A stretch of 64,000 nucleotides of DNA. It comes from Ziziphus jujuba. Its lineage: Eukaryota; Streptophyta; Magnoliopsida; Rosales; Rhamnaceae. The stretch covers positions 10,044,001 to 10,108,000 of the forward strand of contig NC_083386.1 in the NCBI RefSeq assembly GCF_031755915.1, given 5' to 3'. The stretch's first letter is position 1, and each line of letters starts with the position of its first letter. Both the position numbers and the translations under genes were made by a program. This document shows, one piece after another, positions 49,646-61,800 of the stretch. The notes below the pieces were generated by a model. That model saw nothing but the letters and a program-made list of their open reading frames with translations, did not search any database and was not told where the DNA came from.

Positions 49646-52564
49646 ATGGCAGAATTTTTGTTATCGAAATTTGCAGAGTCCGCTGTATCCCAAACAGTCC
49701 AAAGAATCACTGACCTTCTCATCTATGAAGCCGCTTCCTTAAGCAGTGTGAGAGAGGATGTGGAGGTCTTGCAAAACGACTTGAAGTCCCTTCAGGGCCT
49801 TATAAAAGCAGCAGACTCCAAGCAAGAACATGACCAACACCTCCAAGAGTTGGTACGCCAAGTCAAAGATGTGGCTTCTGAAGCTGACGATGTTATCGAT
49901 ACCTACATCCTCAAAGTTGACTCCTCTTGCATCAAAGCTTTTCATAATAAAAGAATTCGACCCCAGATCAACTCCGTCCGCGCTAGAATACAAAACATAA
50001 TAAATACAGCCATGCCAATTTATGGATTCGTATCTGCTGTTAGAGAGGGGACGAGTTCCAATGTAGGTCTGCAGCGGCTTTTGAGAAGATCATCTCCAAA
50101 TGTTGATGATGGCGATAATGATGTTGTAAGCTTGAAGAGTAGCACCAGCGCCTTAACAGAAGAGTTGACTAAGGAGGAAGACCGGCTGTGCATTGTCTCT
50201 GTAGTGGGTATGGGTGGTTTAGGTAAGACCACTCTTGCCAAGAAAGTATTTAAATGTGTTAAACAAAAGTTTGATTGCTCTGCTTGGGTTTTTATATCTC
50301 AACAATATGTGCTAAGGGATGTTTTGATTGACATCTTCCTCCAAATTGGTTCTCCAAATGAAAACATGAAATTTGAAAGAATTAATTCTGCCAGAGATAT
50401 TTTAGAACAAAAGAAAAAAGAGAGGGAGTTTTTGAATGCTTTGCCAGAGCACGAGCTAATAGATTCGCTCAATGATAAGCTGAAAGAGAAGCGATTTCTT
50501 GTGGTTCTTGATGATATTTGGAAGATTGAGGCTTGGTATTTTTTAGAGCGTGCTTTTCCGAAAGGAAAGAAGGGAAGCAAAATTCTGTTTACCACACGCA
50601 ATAGGGAGGTAGCCTCAGCTGCTGATCCACGGAGCTGCCAAGTTGAACCACCTTTGTTGACATTGGAAGAGAGTTGGGAGCTTCTTAAACGGAAAGCATT
50701 TCCAAGAGATATTGTGGATGCCCATGGTTGTCCACCAGAGTATGAGAACTTAGGAAAGGAGATGGCTAAAAAATGTGCAGGACTTCCTCTTGCTGTTGTT
50801 GTGCTTGGAGGCTTGTTGAGTACAAAAGCTACGTTGGAAGAATGGAAGAAGGTGATGAGAGACGTGAATTCAAACTTGAACAAAATGCAACCAAGACAAC
50901 AATATGAAGGGGTGAATCAGATACTAGCCTTGAGCTACCACGATCTACCTTACTACTTGAAGCCCTGTTTTCTGTATCTGGGCAACTTTCCTGAGGATTA
51001 TGAAATACACAAAAGAAAATTGATCCGATTATGGATAGGAGAAGGATTTATTCCCATGAGTACGGGATCAAGAGGAGAGATGGAACAAACATGGGAAGAT
51101 GTAGCTGAAGGATACATGGAAGAGCTGATCCATAGGTGCATGGTTCAGGTGGAGAAAAGGGACCATACAGGAAGAGGTGTGAAAACATGTCGCATGCATG
51201 ATCTTATGCGAGACTTGTGTATAAACAAGTCCAGAGAGGAAAGCTTTGCTCAGATTATGGAAAAGACCGATGGTTCTGCAGCTTCATTTAAGCCCTCGGG
51301 AGGTAGTCGTTCTCGAAGACTTGTCATCCATCCTGGTGTTGATCTTCAATATCGCAAAACACATTGGGCATGCAACACCTTTTTCAGAAAGCTTGTTAAT
51401 CCATGTTCTTCTTCTTTGGTGGAGTCTAATTGGGTGGAACAGGTACATCCCAATCTTCGTTCTCTTTTGTGTTTGGATGGGATATTTCTTCCTTCATCAG
51501 CATTAAAATCAAGCAAGTTCAGAATGTTGAGAATGTTGGAAGTTGGTGTTAGTGTTGGACGTTGTGAATTTATAGTTCTTAGAGGAATGGGTGATTTAAT
51601 TCACTTGAGATATTTATGCGTTGAGATTTCAGGGGGATTCTTCTGGCTATCATCCTCCATTGGTAATCTGCGCAATTTGCACACTCTACATATTAAGGGT
51701 TATGCGTTTCTCAGAGGATCAGTAGGCATGATATCAAAATTGATACGTTTGCGACATCTGTTACTTCCTGATTCCATGAGGTATAATCAGAATGATTTTC
51801 GAATAGATAAACTAAAAGACATTGAGACGCTAAAGAATATACCAGCTTCTGTGTTGATTAGATCATATGATGCACTACACAAGTTGACTAATCTTCGAGA
51901 CATATCGATACTCTTTGATAGTAAGGATAGTCATGTTGAAGATGATGTGAGAAGGGTGTTGGGGTCCCAAATCGTTCAATCAGGCCGTCTAACATCCTTG
52001 CGAATATGGATAGACAGCAGCGAAGCTGGATTTCCAAGTCTGGAATCGCTTTCCTCATGTCATAGTCTCTCTAAATTAGGTTTGGAAGGGAAGATGAAAT
52101 TCCAACAACAACAAGGATTAATACATCTTCCACAAAGCCTTACCAAATTGACTCTAAAGTGGTCTGCAATGGAGCAGGACCCAATGCCAGTGTTGGAGAA
52201 TAAGCTACCAAATTTAAGGTTTCTTATGCTTGGTTGGGATGCATATGTTGGTTCTGAAATGGTTTGCTCTGCCCATGGATTTCCAAACTTAGACACTCTT
52301 CATCTCACTGAATTGAACAATGTAAGAGAGTGGATAGTAGAGAAAGGTGCGATGCCGAGTCTCAAGAAATTAAAAATTGATTGGCTTCCCAAATTAGAGA
52401 TGATTCCAGAAGGTTTGGAATTTGTGACTTCCCTCAAAGAATTGGAAATTGTTAGGATGAGGAATTCCTTCTGCGAGAAGCTTCAAGTGAAAAACGAAAT
52501 TGAAGGGCAGGATTACTACAAAGTCCGACACATACCCTCTATCTCTTATTCGCTGATAGTCTGA
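49646..52564 (+). CDS. CC-NBS-LRR (CNL) disease-resistance protein
   Basis: Single exon, 972 residues. N-terminal coiled-coil with EADDVID (79-85, the EDVID motif), then NB-ARC with P-loop GMGGLGKTT (188-196), RNBS-A FDCSAWVFIS (209-218), kinase-2 RFLVVLDDIW (283-292), RNBS-B GSKILFTTR (310-318), GLPL (379-382), RNBS-D CFLYLGNFPEDYE (441-453) and MHD (517-519), then about a dozen degenerate leucine-rich repeats from about 560 to 950. All nucleotide-binding motifs are intact, so it is a plausible ATP/ADP-switched intracellular immune receptor detecting pathogen effectors; the effector is unknown. The RPP13/RPP8-like class is the best fit. The ATG follows a run of GAA codons and matches the conserved MAEF start of the neighbouring pseudogene. 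Tandem with the decayed copy 2.6 kb upstream. Confidence 0.95.
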   Translation: MAEFLLSKFAESAVSQTVQRITDLLIYEAASLSSVREDVEVLQNDLKSLQGLIKAADSKQEHDQHLQELVRQVKDVASEADDVIDTYILKVDSSCIKAFHNKRIRPQINSVRARIQNIINTAMPIYGFVSAVREGTSSNVGLQRLLRRSSPNVDDGDNDVVSLKSSTSALTEELTKEEDRLCIVSVVGMGGLGKTTLAKKVFKCVKQKFDCSAWVFISQQYVLRDVLIDIFLQIGSPNENMKFERINSARDILEQKKKEREFLNALPEHELIDSLNDKLKEKRFLVVLDDIWKIEAWYFLERAFPKGKKGSKILFTTRNREVASAADPRSCQVEPPLLTLEESWELLKRKAFPRDIVDAHGCPPEYENLGKEMAKKCAGLPLAVVVLGGLLSTKATLEEWKKVMRDVNSNLNKMQPRQQYEGVNQILALSYHDLPYYLKPCFLYLGNFPEDYEIHKRKLIRLWIGEGFIPMSTGSRGEMEQTWEDVAEGYMEELIHRCMVQVEKRDHTGRGVKTCRMHDLMRDLCINKSREESFAQIMEKTDGSAASFKPSGGSRSRRLVIHPGVDLQYRKTHWACNTFFRKLVNPCSSSLVESNWVEQVHPNLRSLLCLDGIFLPSSALKSSKFRMLRMLEVGVSVGRCEFIVLRGMGDLIHLRYLCVEISGGFFWLSSSIGNLRNLHTLHIKGYAFLRGSVGMISKLIRLRHLLLPDSMRYNQNDFRIDKLKDIETLKNIPASVLIRSYDALHKLTNLRDISILFDSKDSHVEDDVRRVLGSQIVQSGRLTSLRIWIDSSEAGFPSLESLSSCHSLSKLGLEGKMKFQQQQGLIHLPQSLTKLTLKWSAMEQDPMPVLENKLPNLRFLMLGWDAYVGSEMVCSAHGFPNLDTLHLTELNNVREWIVEKGAMPSLKKLKIDWLPKLEMIPEGLEFVTSLKELEIVRMRNSFCEKLQVKNEIEGQDYYKVRHIPSISYSLIV

Positions 52565-52569
52565 ATGAT

Positions 52570-52939
52570 TAATTTCATCTCTTTTCACTGATATTATAAA
52601 CTAATTTTTATGTATCCTTTTTTCTCTTTTCTTTTTTTATTTTTTATTTTTTTATTTTAAATTTTATCGGTCTCGTGATGCACAAACTCATTTATATGAA
52701 TACAGCTTCTGCTGGTTTCTTTTGAGTTTTGACACGGTAGCCAGTTTTCTTTGTTTTTTTTTTTTGTTTTTATTATTATTATTTTTGAAATGGTTTTTTT
52801 TTTTTTGTTATTATTATTAGTATATAATATTGTATTGTGCATATATTAAATCAGAAGAGGAGATTTTAATCATAGACTTATCCAATTTTAGAGCTAAATT
52901 AAGCCCTCCCTTTTAGTTTAGATATTGTTGAAATGATAA

Positions 52940-52970
<31 letters not shown>

Positions 52971-54360
52971 TATAGCTATAAAGTATAAGTCCTCAACTTT
53001 TGATATGAAAATTAAAAACTTTCCGTTCTGAAAATTTAAAAAAATAAAAATAAAAAAAAGATTCTTGAAATTAACCTTTTCGTTGGTTGATATTTTCAGC
53101 TTTTTGTAAATATATATATAAAACACTAAGGTCATTCTCATAAAATCATTACCAGAACTTTTTTATTTTATTTTGTTTATTAGTTCATTTGGATCTCTTC
53201 TATTCTTTTTCTGGTCTTTTCTTTTCTTTTTTTTTTTTTTTTGGGTCAAATTTTTTATCTATCATTTGCACAAACTTACTTATTCGAATTCAATCTCTGC
53301 TCGTTTTCATGGACAAAGATAGCACGTTTTCTTAGTTTTTTTATTTTATTATTATATTATATCGTACATATATTAAACCATTATGGCATTGGAATTAAAA
53401 TATTATTTTTTTTATCAACTTTTTTTCTTTTCTATACAGTTATCGTCTATTTTTCTTTGTTCGTTGAATTCAATTTGACCTTTTCTATTGAATTGTTTTT
53501 TCTACTTTTTTACTTGAGAGAAAAAAAAAATTAAAAAAAAAGGCTCAAAAAAATAAATCTGAAAAGTTGTAATATTAAATTAAAGTTCAGTATATATATA
53601 TATATATATATATTTCTCTAGCTAGAAAGAACTCGTTATCAACTTTTGAACTGAAAAGTAAAACCTCCCGCTCTGGAATTTAAAAAATTATATTGAAATT
53701 AAACATCATGTTGTTTATGGAAATCAACCAAATATTTTGGCATTCTACCCCAAAAAAAAAAAAAAAAAAAAAAAAAGCCAAACATTTTGGCAACCTTCAC
53801 AGAATATAACTGACATAAATGTTTTAAAAAAACAATTAATTTGATCATATCAAGTCAATTCCCTCAAACATCGGCAAAAATAAAATTAAAATGGTTCAAA
53901 ATGCCTAGCGTCAAATTGAATCAATGTTGAAAATTCATGGAAATATCTTAAGAATTATCCTCTTTTCTTCGATTTCTTAGCTGAAAATTCATTGTTGGTT
54001 ACAAAAGGAAAAACAAAAACAAACAACCAATCCAACTCTGTTAATTGGACCATAACCTGCTTCCTCTTCAATCCAATTACATCATATTTTTACTTCTTAT
54101 CAGCAACGGAAAAATAATGCACATGAAAGATTCTTGTATGGGTTATAAGTAACAATTACACGTTTGTACGAACATGACAATGTTTCTGTTCCGTCAAGAC
54201 AACAAATGCAACCACATTTTGGTGAAATTATTCCTCATTTGTACCAACAAAATCATTGATTTATAGCTTTACATTCATATTGAGGTGTCAACCATAGTAT
54301 CTCTCGATAGGAACCTACTATGCAACAAGCGACAATGGCCTTCATTCATTAAATATCATA
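52570..54360. other. Intergenic AT-rich DNA
   Basis: No gene recognised. Two stretches of about 80 bases around 52985-53070 and 53630-53700 resemble each other ('tcaacttttga' followed by 'tctg(g)aattta'), and long T or A runs occur at 53228-53242 and 53750-53776. Confidence 0.5.
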
Positions 54361-54979
54361 TTTACAGCCAACCATGGTAGGCAGCAACCCACTCAAATTT
54401 TCCGAAAAGCTCCACAAACATAGATGTTGTCCTTGCAGGTACATTGAAACATCCCATGGAAGTTTCACTTGTAGAACTCTTGACTACGTGATCAGTTGAC
54501 ATCAACTGCACCAAATCTCACATCATAAAAGCTATTGGTACTCAGCTGTGTGAAACAGAATAATTTAGGCAGACAAAAATATTTTAGCAGCGTTTAAAGA
54601 TTAGATGTCTTAGGAAAGTTTTTCAAATCAGCATTTTATCTAGGAACTTTGATTGTTAGAAACTTTTATATAAGATTTATATTGATTTCACAATGACATT
54701 CATAATTTATTTTATGGTTGCATGGTGCTTTTTATTTATGTTCTAGATTTATATTACACGAAAGACTAGGAAAGTAATATTTTTGGAATACTATAAAAAC
54801 CTATGACTACAAGCATATATATATATATATGTCTGTGTTTCCAAAAACAAAATAGATAAATGTCTCTATTTGTGTGTTTATGTATATTGGATGCATAATA
54901 TGTTCATAAAACAAGCCTATGTTTTGACAAGAAGAATTTAAAACCACAATTGTGCAAACTAAAAGTTCATACTACAATT

Positions 54980-55150
54980 GAATTCCAAGTCACACTCCAC
55001 CCCAAAAGCAGACTCCCAAATACTCAAGAAACCAAAAAAGTGATTTGCCTGTATAGGATGCAGTTGGAGAGTTCTAGCCCTCAATGCAGGACTCGAAAAA
55101 GAAATCTCACTTGGACATGAATTGATGATCACAACAAAGTATGAACATCT
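54980..55150. repeat. Repeat shared with 47560-47720
   Basis: See the partner copy. It lies where an exon of the limit dextrinase would be expected. Confidence 0.65.
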
Positions 55151-58100
55151 GTGACGGACAGGGTTAACAATACTACTGTTTGTACTGTATCAGCATCAAA
55201 CAAAAGCGTAGAATTTAGTTTTACTCACATTGGATCCAGTTGGGATAACCCCGGCACACCATCATGGCCATCTTCAATGCTCATTGCTATAACTCCAGGG
55301 ACCAACAAAGAACCAGCATTGAGAAAATGTACCCGTTTCTAACAACAAAAGATATATCGTGTCCCTGCCTTTGGAGGTAAGCCCTAATCTCTTCTATTTT
55401 TAAAATGATTTCTCAATTACCATTCTGATGTTGAATTCAACTAGGAATAAATTAGACCATATTTTAAGCATAGCAGTAAATTTAAATAAACATAAAAGGA
55501 GGAAAAAAGAGAATCAAAGACAATAATAAAATATAAAAAAAATGGTAGAGTTGTCCAGAAAAGTTTCTTGAAAGAGAAGAAAAAGAAAAAACGTTAAAAA
55601 ACAAAACGAGAAAGACACATAAATAAGAAAGCACAGAGTGGGAGAACCAAGGCTTTCAGCACTAACAGAAAATTATTTTTGTGGTAATTTAACCCTTAAT
55701 TTCTACTAGTTTATGCTTTTAAGTTAGATCGTGATTTAGCAATGCCAATGAATTAGCAAATCTTATGGTAAAATTACAAATGCCCACGATAATTCTAACA
55801 AACAAGCTAGGGTGATTTATAAAAATATGTAATGTAGGGCATTTCAACACCAAAACATGAAAAAGCGTTATGTTTCAGAATCTCAACATGCTTGGACACA
55901 CCACGTCAGCATTTTAATGACAAGAAATTAAAGGTTTCCCCCCACTCCTTTTCTACCGGTAATCAGAACATCTAATTCTGATTTAACATGACATAATTCC
56001 TCAACCTGTATACTAGAATAGCTATTACTAGATTTGGAACGCATTCCTAACCCCTGCACTCTTATTTGCAGGAATAACAGCTAAAAACAATATATCCAAA
56101 TTAACAATTTAATGACTGAAAAATAAGCTTTCCCTGTATATTAACACTTGGCATCAAGCTCTCTCCCTTGGGTAGTCCAAAATATTATTGACCATGAGTA
56201 TACCACGTTCAGAATAAATATAAACAAGCTTGTCAACTGTAACAATGAAGTTTTTCCTTATCACTTATGATGATACCCCTTTCCTTGTTGAACTCAATTT
56301 GAAAATGGTAAAATAATTATGTAAACACTGTTATCAATTCGAGAAACATTGGTATTGAAGATCTTGAAAATTAAATTATGTTCCTCGCCTGGATGGCATT
56401 CGCCGTCTTCAAGAGGAAAAGAGGTGAAGAGTACCTAATAGGCAACAAATTTGAGAAATTTTCCACAGCAGCAAGGATGTGACTTTTCTGATGTTTGAAT
56501 GATGGATCAGCAAATTTAGGTTGAATTCTAACGAAGTAAAGCACAAGATAATCAATCAACATGATATACATCAGACTAGCAATTTCCTATAAGAGAAAAA
56601 TCAAAATAAAGATTCCAACGAGCTTCAAATAATGACTATGAAAATAAAGGAGAGCAGTTACAGCGGCCAGTTCTTCTCATTCCACTCTCCTGGAGGAAGT
56701 CCAAATCCCCAATTGTTGGAATGGTAAGTAAGATCAAGCCTTGTAAATTCAGACATAGCATTAAATTCTCGGTAGATGGATTATGTACAGGTTGTCGTAA
56801 TTCCTCAATTAGAAAACAAAAAAGAAATAGATAAAATAGGATTGAAATACCCATTTTAGTCAAGTGAACACCGATAAGCCTATAGCCAACTTAAACATTT
56901 AAGGCCGTACAACGAGAGTAAAAATATTAGTCTACCTGTTGAACCAATCACCAGAGTTATACAAATCACAATCAAGTGATTTTGAGCGTAGCATCTCATC
57001 ACCAGAATAGAAAAACAGTATTCCCTGGAGCGAGAAATTGTTTAGATACTGGTTAACTCTGTGTCAGCCTATATACATACGCATAGACACAAGCACTTAT
57101 GCACAGTTATACACAAACCCAAACACGCATGCACACATATCAAAAAATGAATTATTTCCATACTAATTTAAGATAATTATAGATAATGCTAACAAATTGA
57201 TTGTTACTGGACTCAGAAAATTATGTTATCCGGACAGGGGTAAGCGAATAATTTGAATACATATTACTAATTTATACTACATGGAATAAGAGTTTGACAT
57301 TATGCTGTCCCAAAGAATGCATATTGAAGTAACCTGAGGTCTCGAATCACATTTGTATGGAGTTGGATGAAACAAAATATTCTACAGTGTCCATTCAATA
57401 ATTTAAGTCTAGTTAGTTGTATTACCTTTTTTTATGGTCTTAAATTAACTAAGATAATTGAACTGCCGAGTTTAAAGGGTTAACTTGTAATGCCAGGTAA
57501 TTTTCCTACTCCGATGCTGCAAAATACTTCACTATGTGCATAGTTGCTTAAGGTTTCTTCTGTTTTATGAGAAGCATATTTTATCAAAGTTTGCCCAATC
57601 ATGCACTTGAGATAAGGATTCTCTTCTTACTAATCAATGAGATTAAAAGACATTCATCTGCTATGTAATTACACTCACTATACTATAGCTCCAAATTACA
57701 TTTACTTTAAATGCTAATGGAAAAGAATATAAGACATGAAGAGAAAGCAAAAAGGAAAAGAAAATGCACATAGAAAGCAAAATTTTATGCTAATGATGCT
57801 CAATTCTAGTAACGAACCTCATTACAACTTCAATTTTAATTTATGGATGCATTATTCATTAGCCCATAATGGTGTCGGCAATCAGCTAACATTAAGTTTG
57901 ATCAAAGATATTGTAAAAAAGGAAAAGAAAATATTTCCCTCAATAGCACCATAGTAATAAGCTTCATTACAGCTTCATCATAAAAAATATAATATGTTTA
58001 CATATTAATTGTTAAGAGGAAAAAGATGTTGGCAGTTAGCTACATATTAACAGATTTAATCATAGGAAAATAACATTTAACAGATTCTGCAAGAACATTT

Positions 58101-58756
58101 AACAGAAGCATATTTAACTTAAAAGATAAGATGATTTTATTTAAAGATAACCACGACGTGATTGTGGGCACTGATGATACATTTATAACAAGATGCAGAC
58201 AATTTTGGGATCATCTCCGGTCCTTTACATCTTACGGGCTTCAACTTCAAAAGAGTTTAGGGATTTACATTTAATTTCAATTGGTCAACATAGTAAATGT
58301 TTTCTAAAATTATACTTGCTCTTTGATACTCTCTTCTTCTCCTCCCCCCCTCCCTAGATAGAGGATTAAACATTCCATTCGAAGAGCTGTATTTACTTGA
58401 TTTTATCCTGATTTTATACAATTAAAAGAATCAAATTACAAGGTACATCATTATTTCTAGTTATTTAATAGGGTAAAGATAGCCTAACATTTTCATTACA
58501 AACTCCAAACAGATATTAGTAATGTTCTTTCAACTAACACCTTGAATGTGATAAAATATATGCATTTTATATTTCATTGGCGTAGACTTGCCTTCTAACA
58601 TGGTCATGGAAATAATGAAGTACCTCCCAATTCCAGTCCCAGGAAGACTGAACTGTGATGCATTCACCCCGCGTCCATTCTTTGCAACTTCACCAAAATC
58701 CCATCCTTCACCATATCTTCCAAAAATTATATGTATTTAAAAATTATATGTAGAGA

Positions 58757-58890
58757 AAGAAAACTAAAGACCCAAACTGTTACTGGATAAAAATGAAAAT
58801 CGCATAATTCATCAACTTAAATGAAGAAAACTAAAGACCCAAACTGTTACTGGATAAAAATGAAAATCGCATAATTCATCAACTTAAATG
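58757..58890. repeat. Perfect 67-bp tandem duplication
   Basis: Two adjacent copies of a 67-base unit starting 'gaaaactaaagaccc' and ending 'aacttaaatg', with no mismatch seen. It lies in an intron of the limit-dextrinase relic and must be very recent. Confidence 0.95.
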
Positions 58891-61800
58891 TAGACATTTG
58901 AACCATCAACTCCATCCCACTCTGTTGTTAGGCTACGGAGCACATCTTTTGCTCTCATCTATAGACATATTATTATCAGCTGCTTAGCTGTTTTGTATTT
59001 ATGATCACACCATGCTAACTTGGTCAGAGTTTCTTACCATTGTTCTTTTCATTATGTGACCCATAAGATCAAAACAGAACCCATCAACCTGACAAAAAAG
59101 TCATAAAACTGATTGAAAATGGTTTCTGGAAACCCTAACTTGAGTAGAGGGAGGGGGAAGCAGAGAGAAGCTTTTGCTAAAGTATGCCGTAGCTGTTTTC
59201 ACCATCTTACAGTCTAAACAATTACCTTATAGTCAACTGTCCGGTGCAAAAGATCATCAATAATTAATTGCTCGACCATAAAATGCTCAGTGGCAGTGTT
59301 ATTCACACATGTGCCATTCTCAATAAAACCATCAGTGCCTGTTCTCAAGTAGTAGCCTGGAACAATCTGCCTAGGACAAGAGAAGAGTGGGCAAACTTTT
59401 CAGGAATAACAAATTATGAGTTAACAATAGGCAGACACACAAAATTAATAATATAACAGATCATAACCTTGTTGAGAACAGAATTTTCATCAAAGGGCGC
59501 ACTTCCATGCAAATGGCTATAGACAAAATCCAATACAACAAGGAGGCCAATATGATGAAGTGCCTGAACCAATACATATCTCCTTATATTAAATAAACTT
59601 ATAAGCAGGCAACTAAGATGGAGGACCAGGGGATAGACAAGGGGCCCTTAAACATGAAAACAGGAGATGGGTACATGGGTAAATGGAAAAATATCTCTTA
59701 AAGGACAGTAAAACATTGAAAGCAGCGCTTTAAAAGAAAAAAATCTGAAGCACCACTCAAAAGACATACCAAAACTAATTTTTCTTTATGTTTAACATTC
59801 TAAGCTAAACAAATAATAAGAAAGAAACGTAAGATTAGACGCAAGTTCTTTAGCACTGTCTTTGCAATAAAGGCTATCAAATTGTCAACAGTTTGATTCA
59901 CTTACTAAAAGATTAAGCTTTTGTAAATAATGGTACCATAATCTCCTTGTCTGATGACCAAAGAAAAGTCTACCTGTCTAGTCTTTTGATCAGTCCTCCT
60001 AACCCCATTTCTAATAATTAATTGTTCTGCACATGTAAGAGCCATTTTTTGTCTCGCTCATTGAAGGGGAGTTTTAAGAGAATATAAATATATAAATGAC
60101 CCACCTCCCAGAAGCTTAAAGCTTTTGGGAAAAGTTGTAATTTAAAAGTACCGGCTGGGACTCAAATCGAGTGTTCAAATGTCTACTACTACTACTACTA
60201 CTACTATTGTTAACTTCATATGCCTAATTGGGCTTCATTCCAATTAGTTTAAGCCTTTTAGGAAAATTGATAAGACAGAATATCAAACCTGGACCATCTT
60301 TCTAATTATACAGCAGGAACCATTTGGGATACCGCCGTAGCATCCTTTAGGGACACCCAGGAGAACAGGATTGAACCTTCATAAGAGTGATAAAAAGATC
60401 ATAAGAGACAGATTAAACTGAAATAGCTACCAACGGCAGAAAGGTTTAGCATACCCCAGCTGTCCCCATCATCATTTTGGATAGCTGTAATTAGAGCTTA
60501 TTGTTGAGCTGAATCTGGAGGAAACTGTTTAAGCATCTTGCTATCTGCAAATTCCTACAATTTCCACATCTTACATATGAGCAATGTAGGCACTTTTGGT
60601 TTTTCAATAAAAAGGTACTAGAGTATTGAAATTGAACCTCTGCTATAAATAACAGCAAAACAAAGTTCAGGAAAAGATAAAAGATTTTCAGATTTATTTA
60701 TTTTTTATTTTATTTATTTATTTATTTTGGTCAACAGAGTTTAAGATTGATATTGAATTTTTATGCTCTTATTGATGAAACAAATTAATTTTTTTCATTA
60801 ATTCAGAAAAAGCAAACTTGACTTAAGTAAGACAATTTTAAAACGACAAAATGGAGAAAAACTTCTAGGCTAGTGACTACTACCAAACACATATTACATG
60901 TTTATGAAAGTTAAATTTGTAGGCATTGGAATACATTAAGAGATGAAAATACAAAGAAGAAAAACAATATAGATGAGCTTTACATATACTCTAGATGCTA
61001 TTGACAAAAAGTGACAATTGATCACCTCTATCAAAATGATTTATGCTTAGAGCATGAGAAGAATGCCCTGTGCACAAGATGAGTCTTGACTCTTGAGACA
61101 TGAGACATGCACCTTGGAATAGACCAAGGTTTATCCCATAAATATATTTAGGAGAAAACCTCATTTCCATTAAGCATGATGATCCAAAATGTCAATAAAA
61201 AGCTCAACATCTTTGGAAAAGTACCAATAAATACAAGTTAGTCCAGATGATGCACCGCACTCTTTTTTCTTTTTCCTCGTAAAAGTACTAATTTCAATAT
61301 TTGAAAAACTTACCACCTAACCAACAAGTTAGGTGAGATGTTAACGTAGTTCTCTTATCTTCATTTTCTACCAAGTATGTAAAATGAAGAACAACCCAAT
61401 ATTATAGTTATTTAATATACTATTTGAACCTTGCTCATAATATCAATACTACCACGATAGTACAAATTAAACCACAGTTTTCAATCATGTATAATTTAGT
61501 TTTTTGAAAAGATGAAAAACAACCAGTATTATAGTTATTTAACATAATATCGAACACTGCTGATGATGTTGATACTACCCTGACAGGAGAACTTAAATAA
61601 AAATGTTGGCACAACATGATATACATGCTTTCATGAGAAGAGCTAGCAATAATGAGTACCATAGTTACTGGTCATCAAAGAAATTAAAATGATTTAACAA
61701 AAATTAAAGAGAAATTACAAAATTATATTATACAACTGTGTATCCCCGAATTTTTGTATTTCAACTAATAATTGTAGTGGTTTCATTTCACACCCAAGTA

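Noticed and set aside
60228..60245. miR166-like 'gggcttcattcc'
   Set aside because: Partial match only, with no hairpin partner visible.
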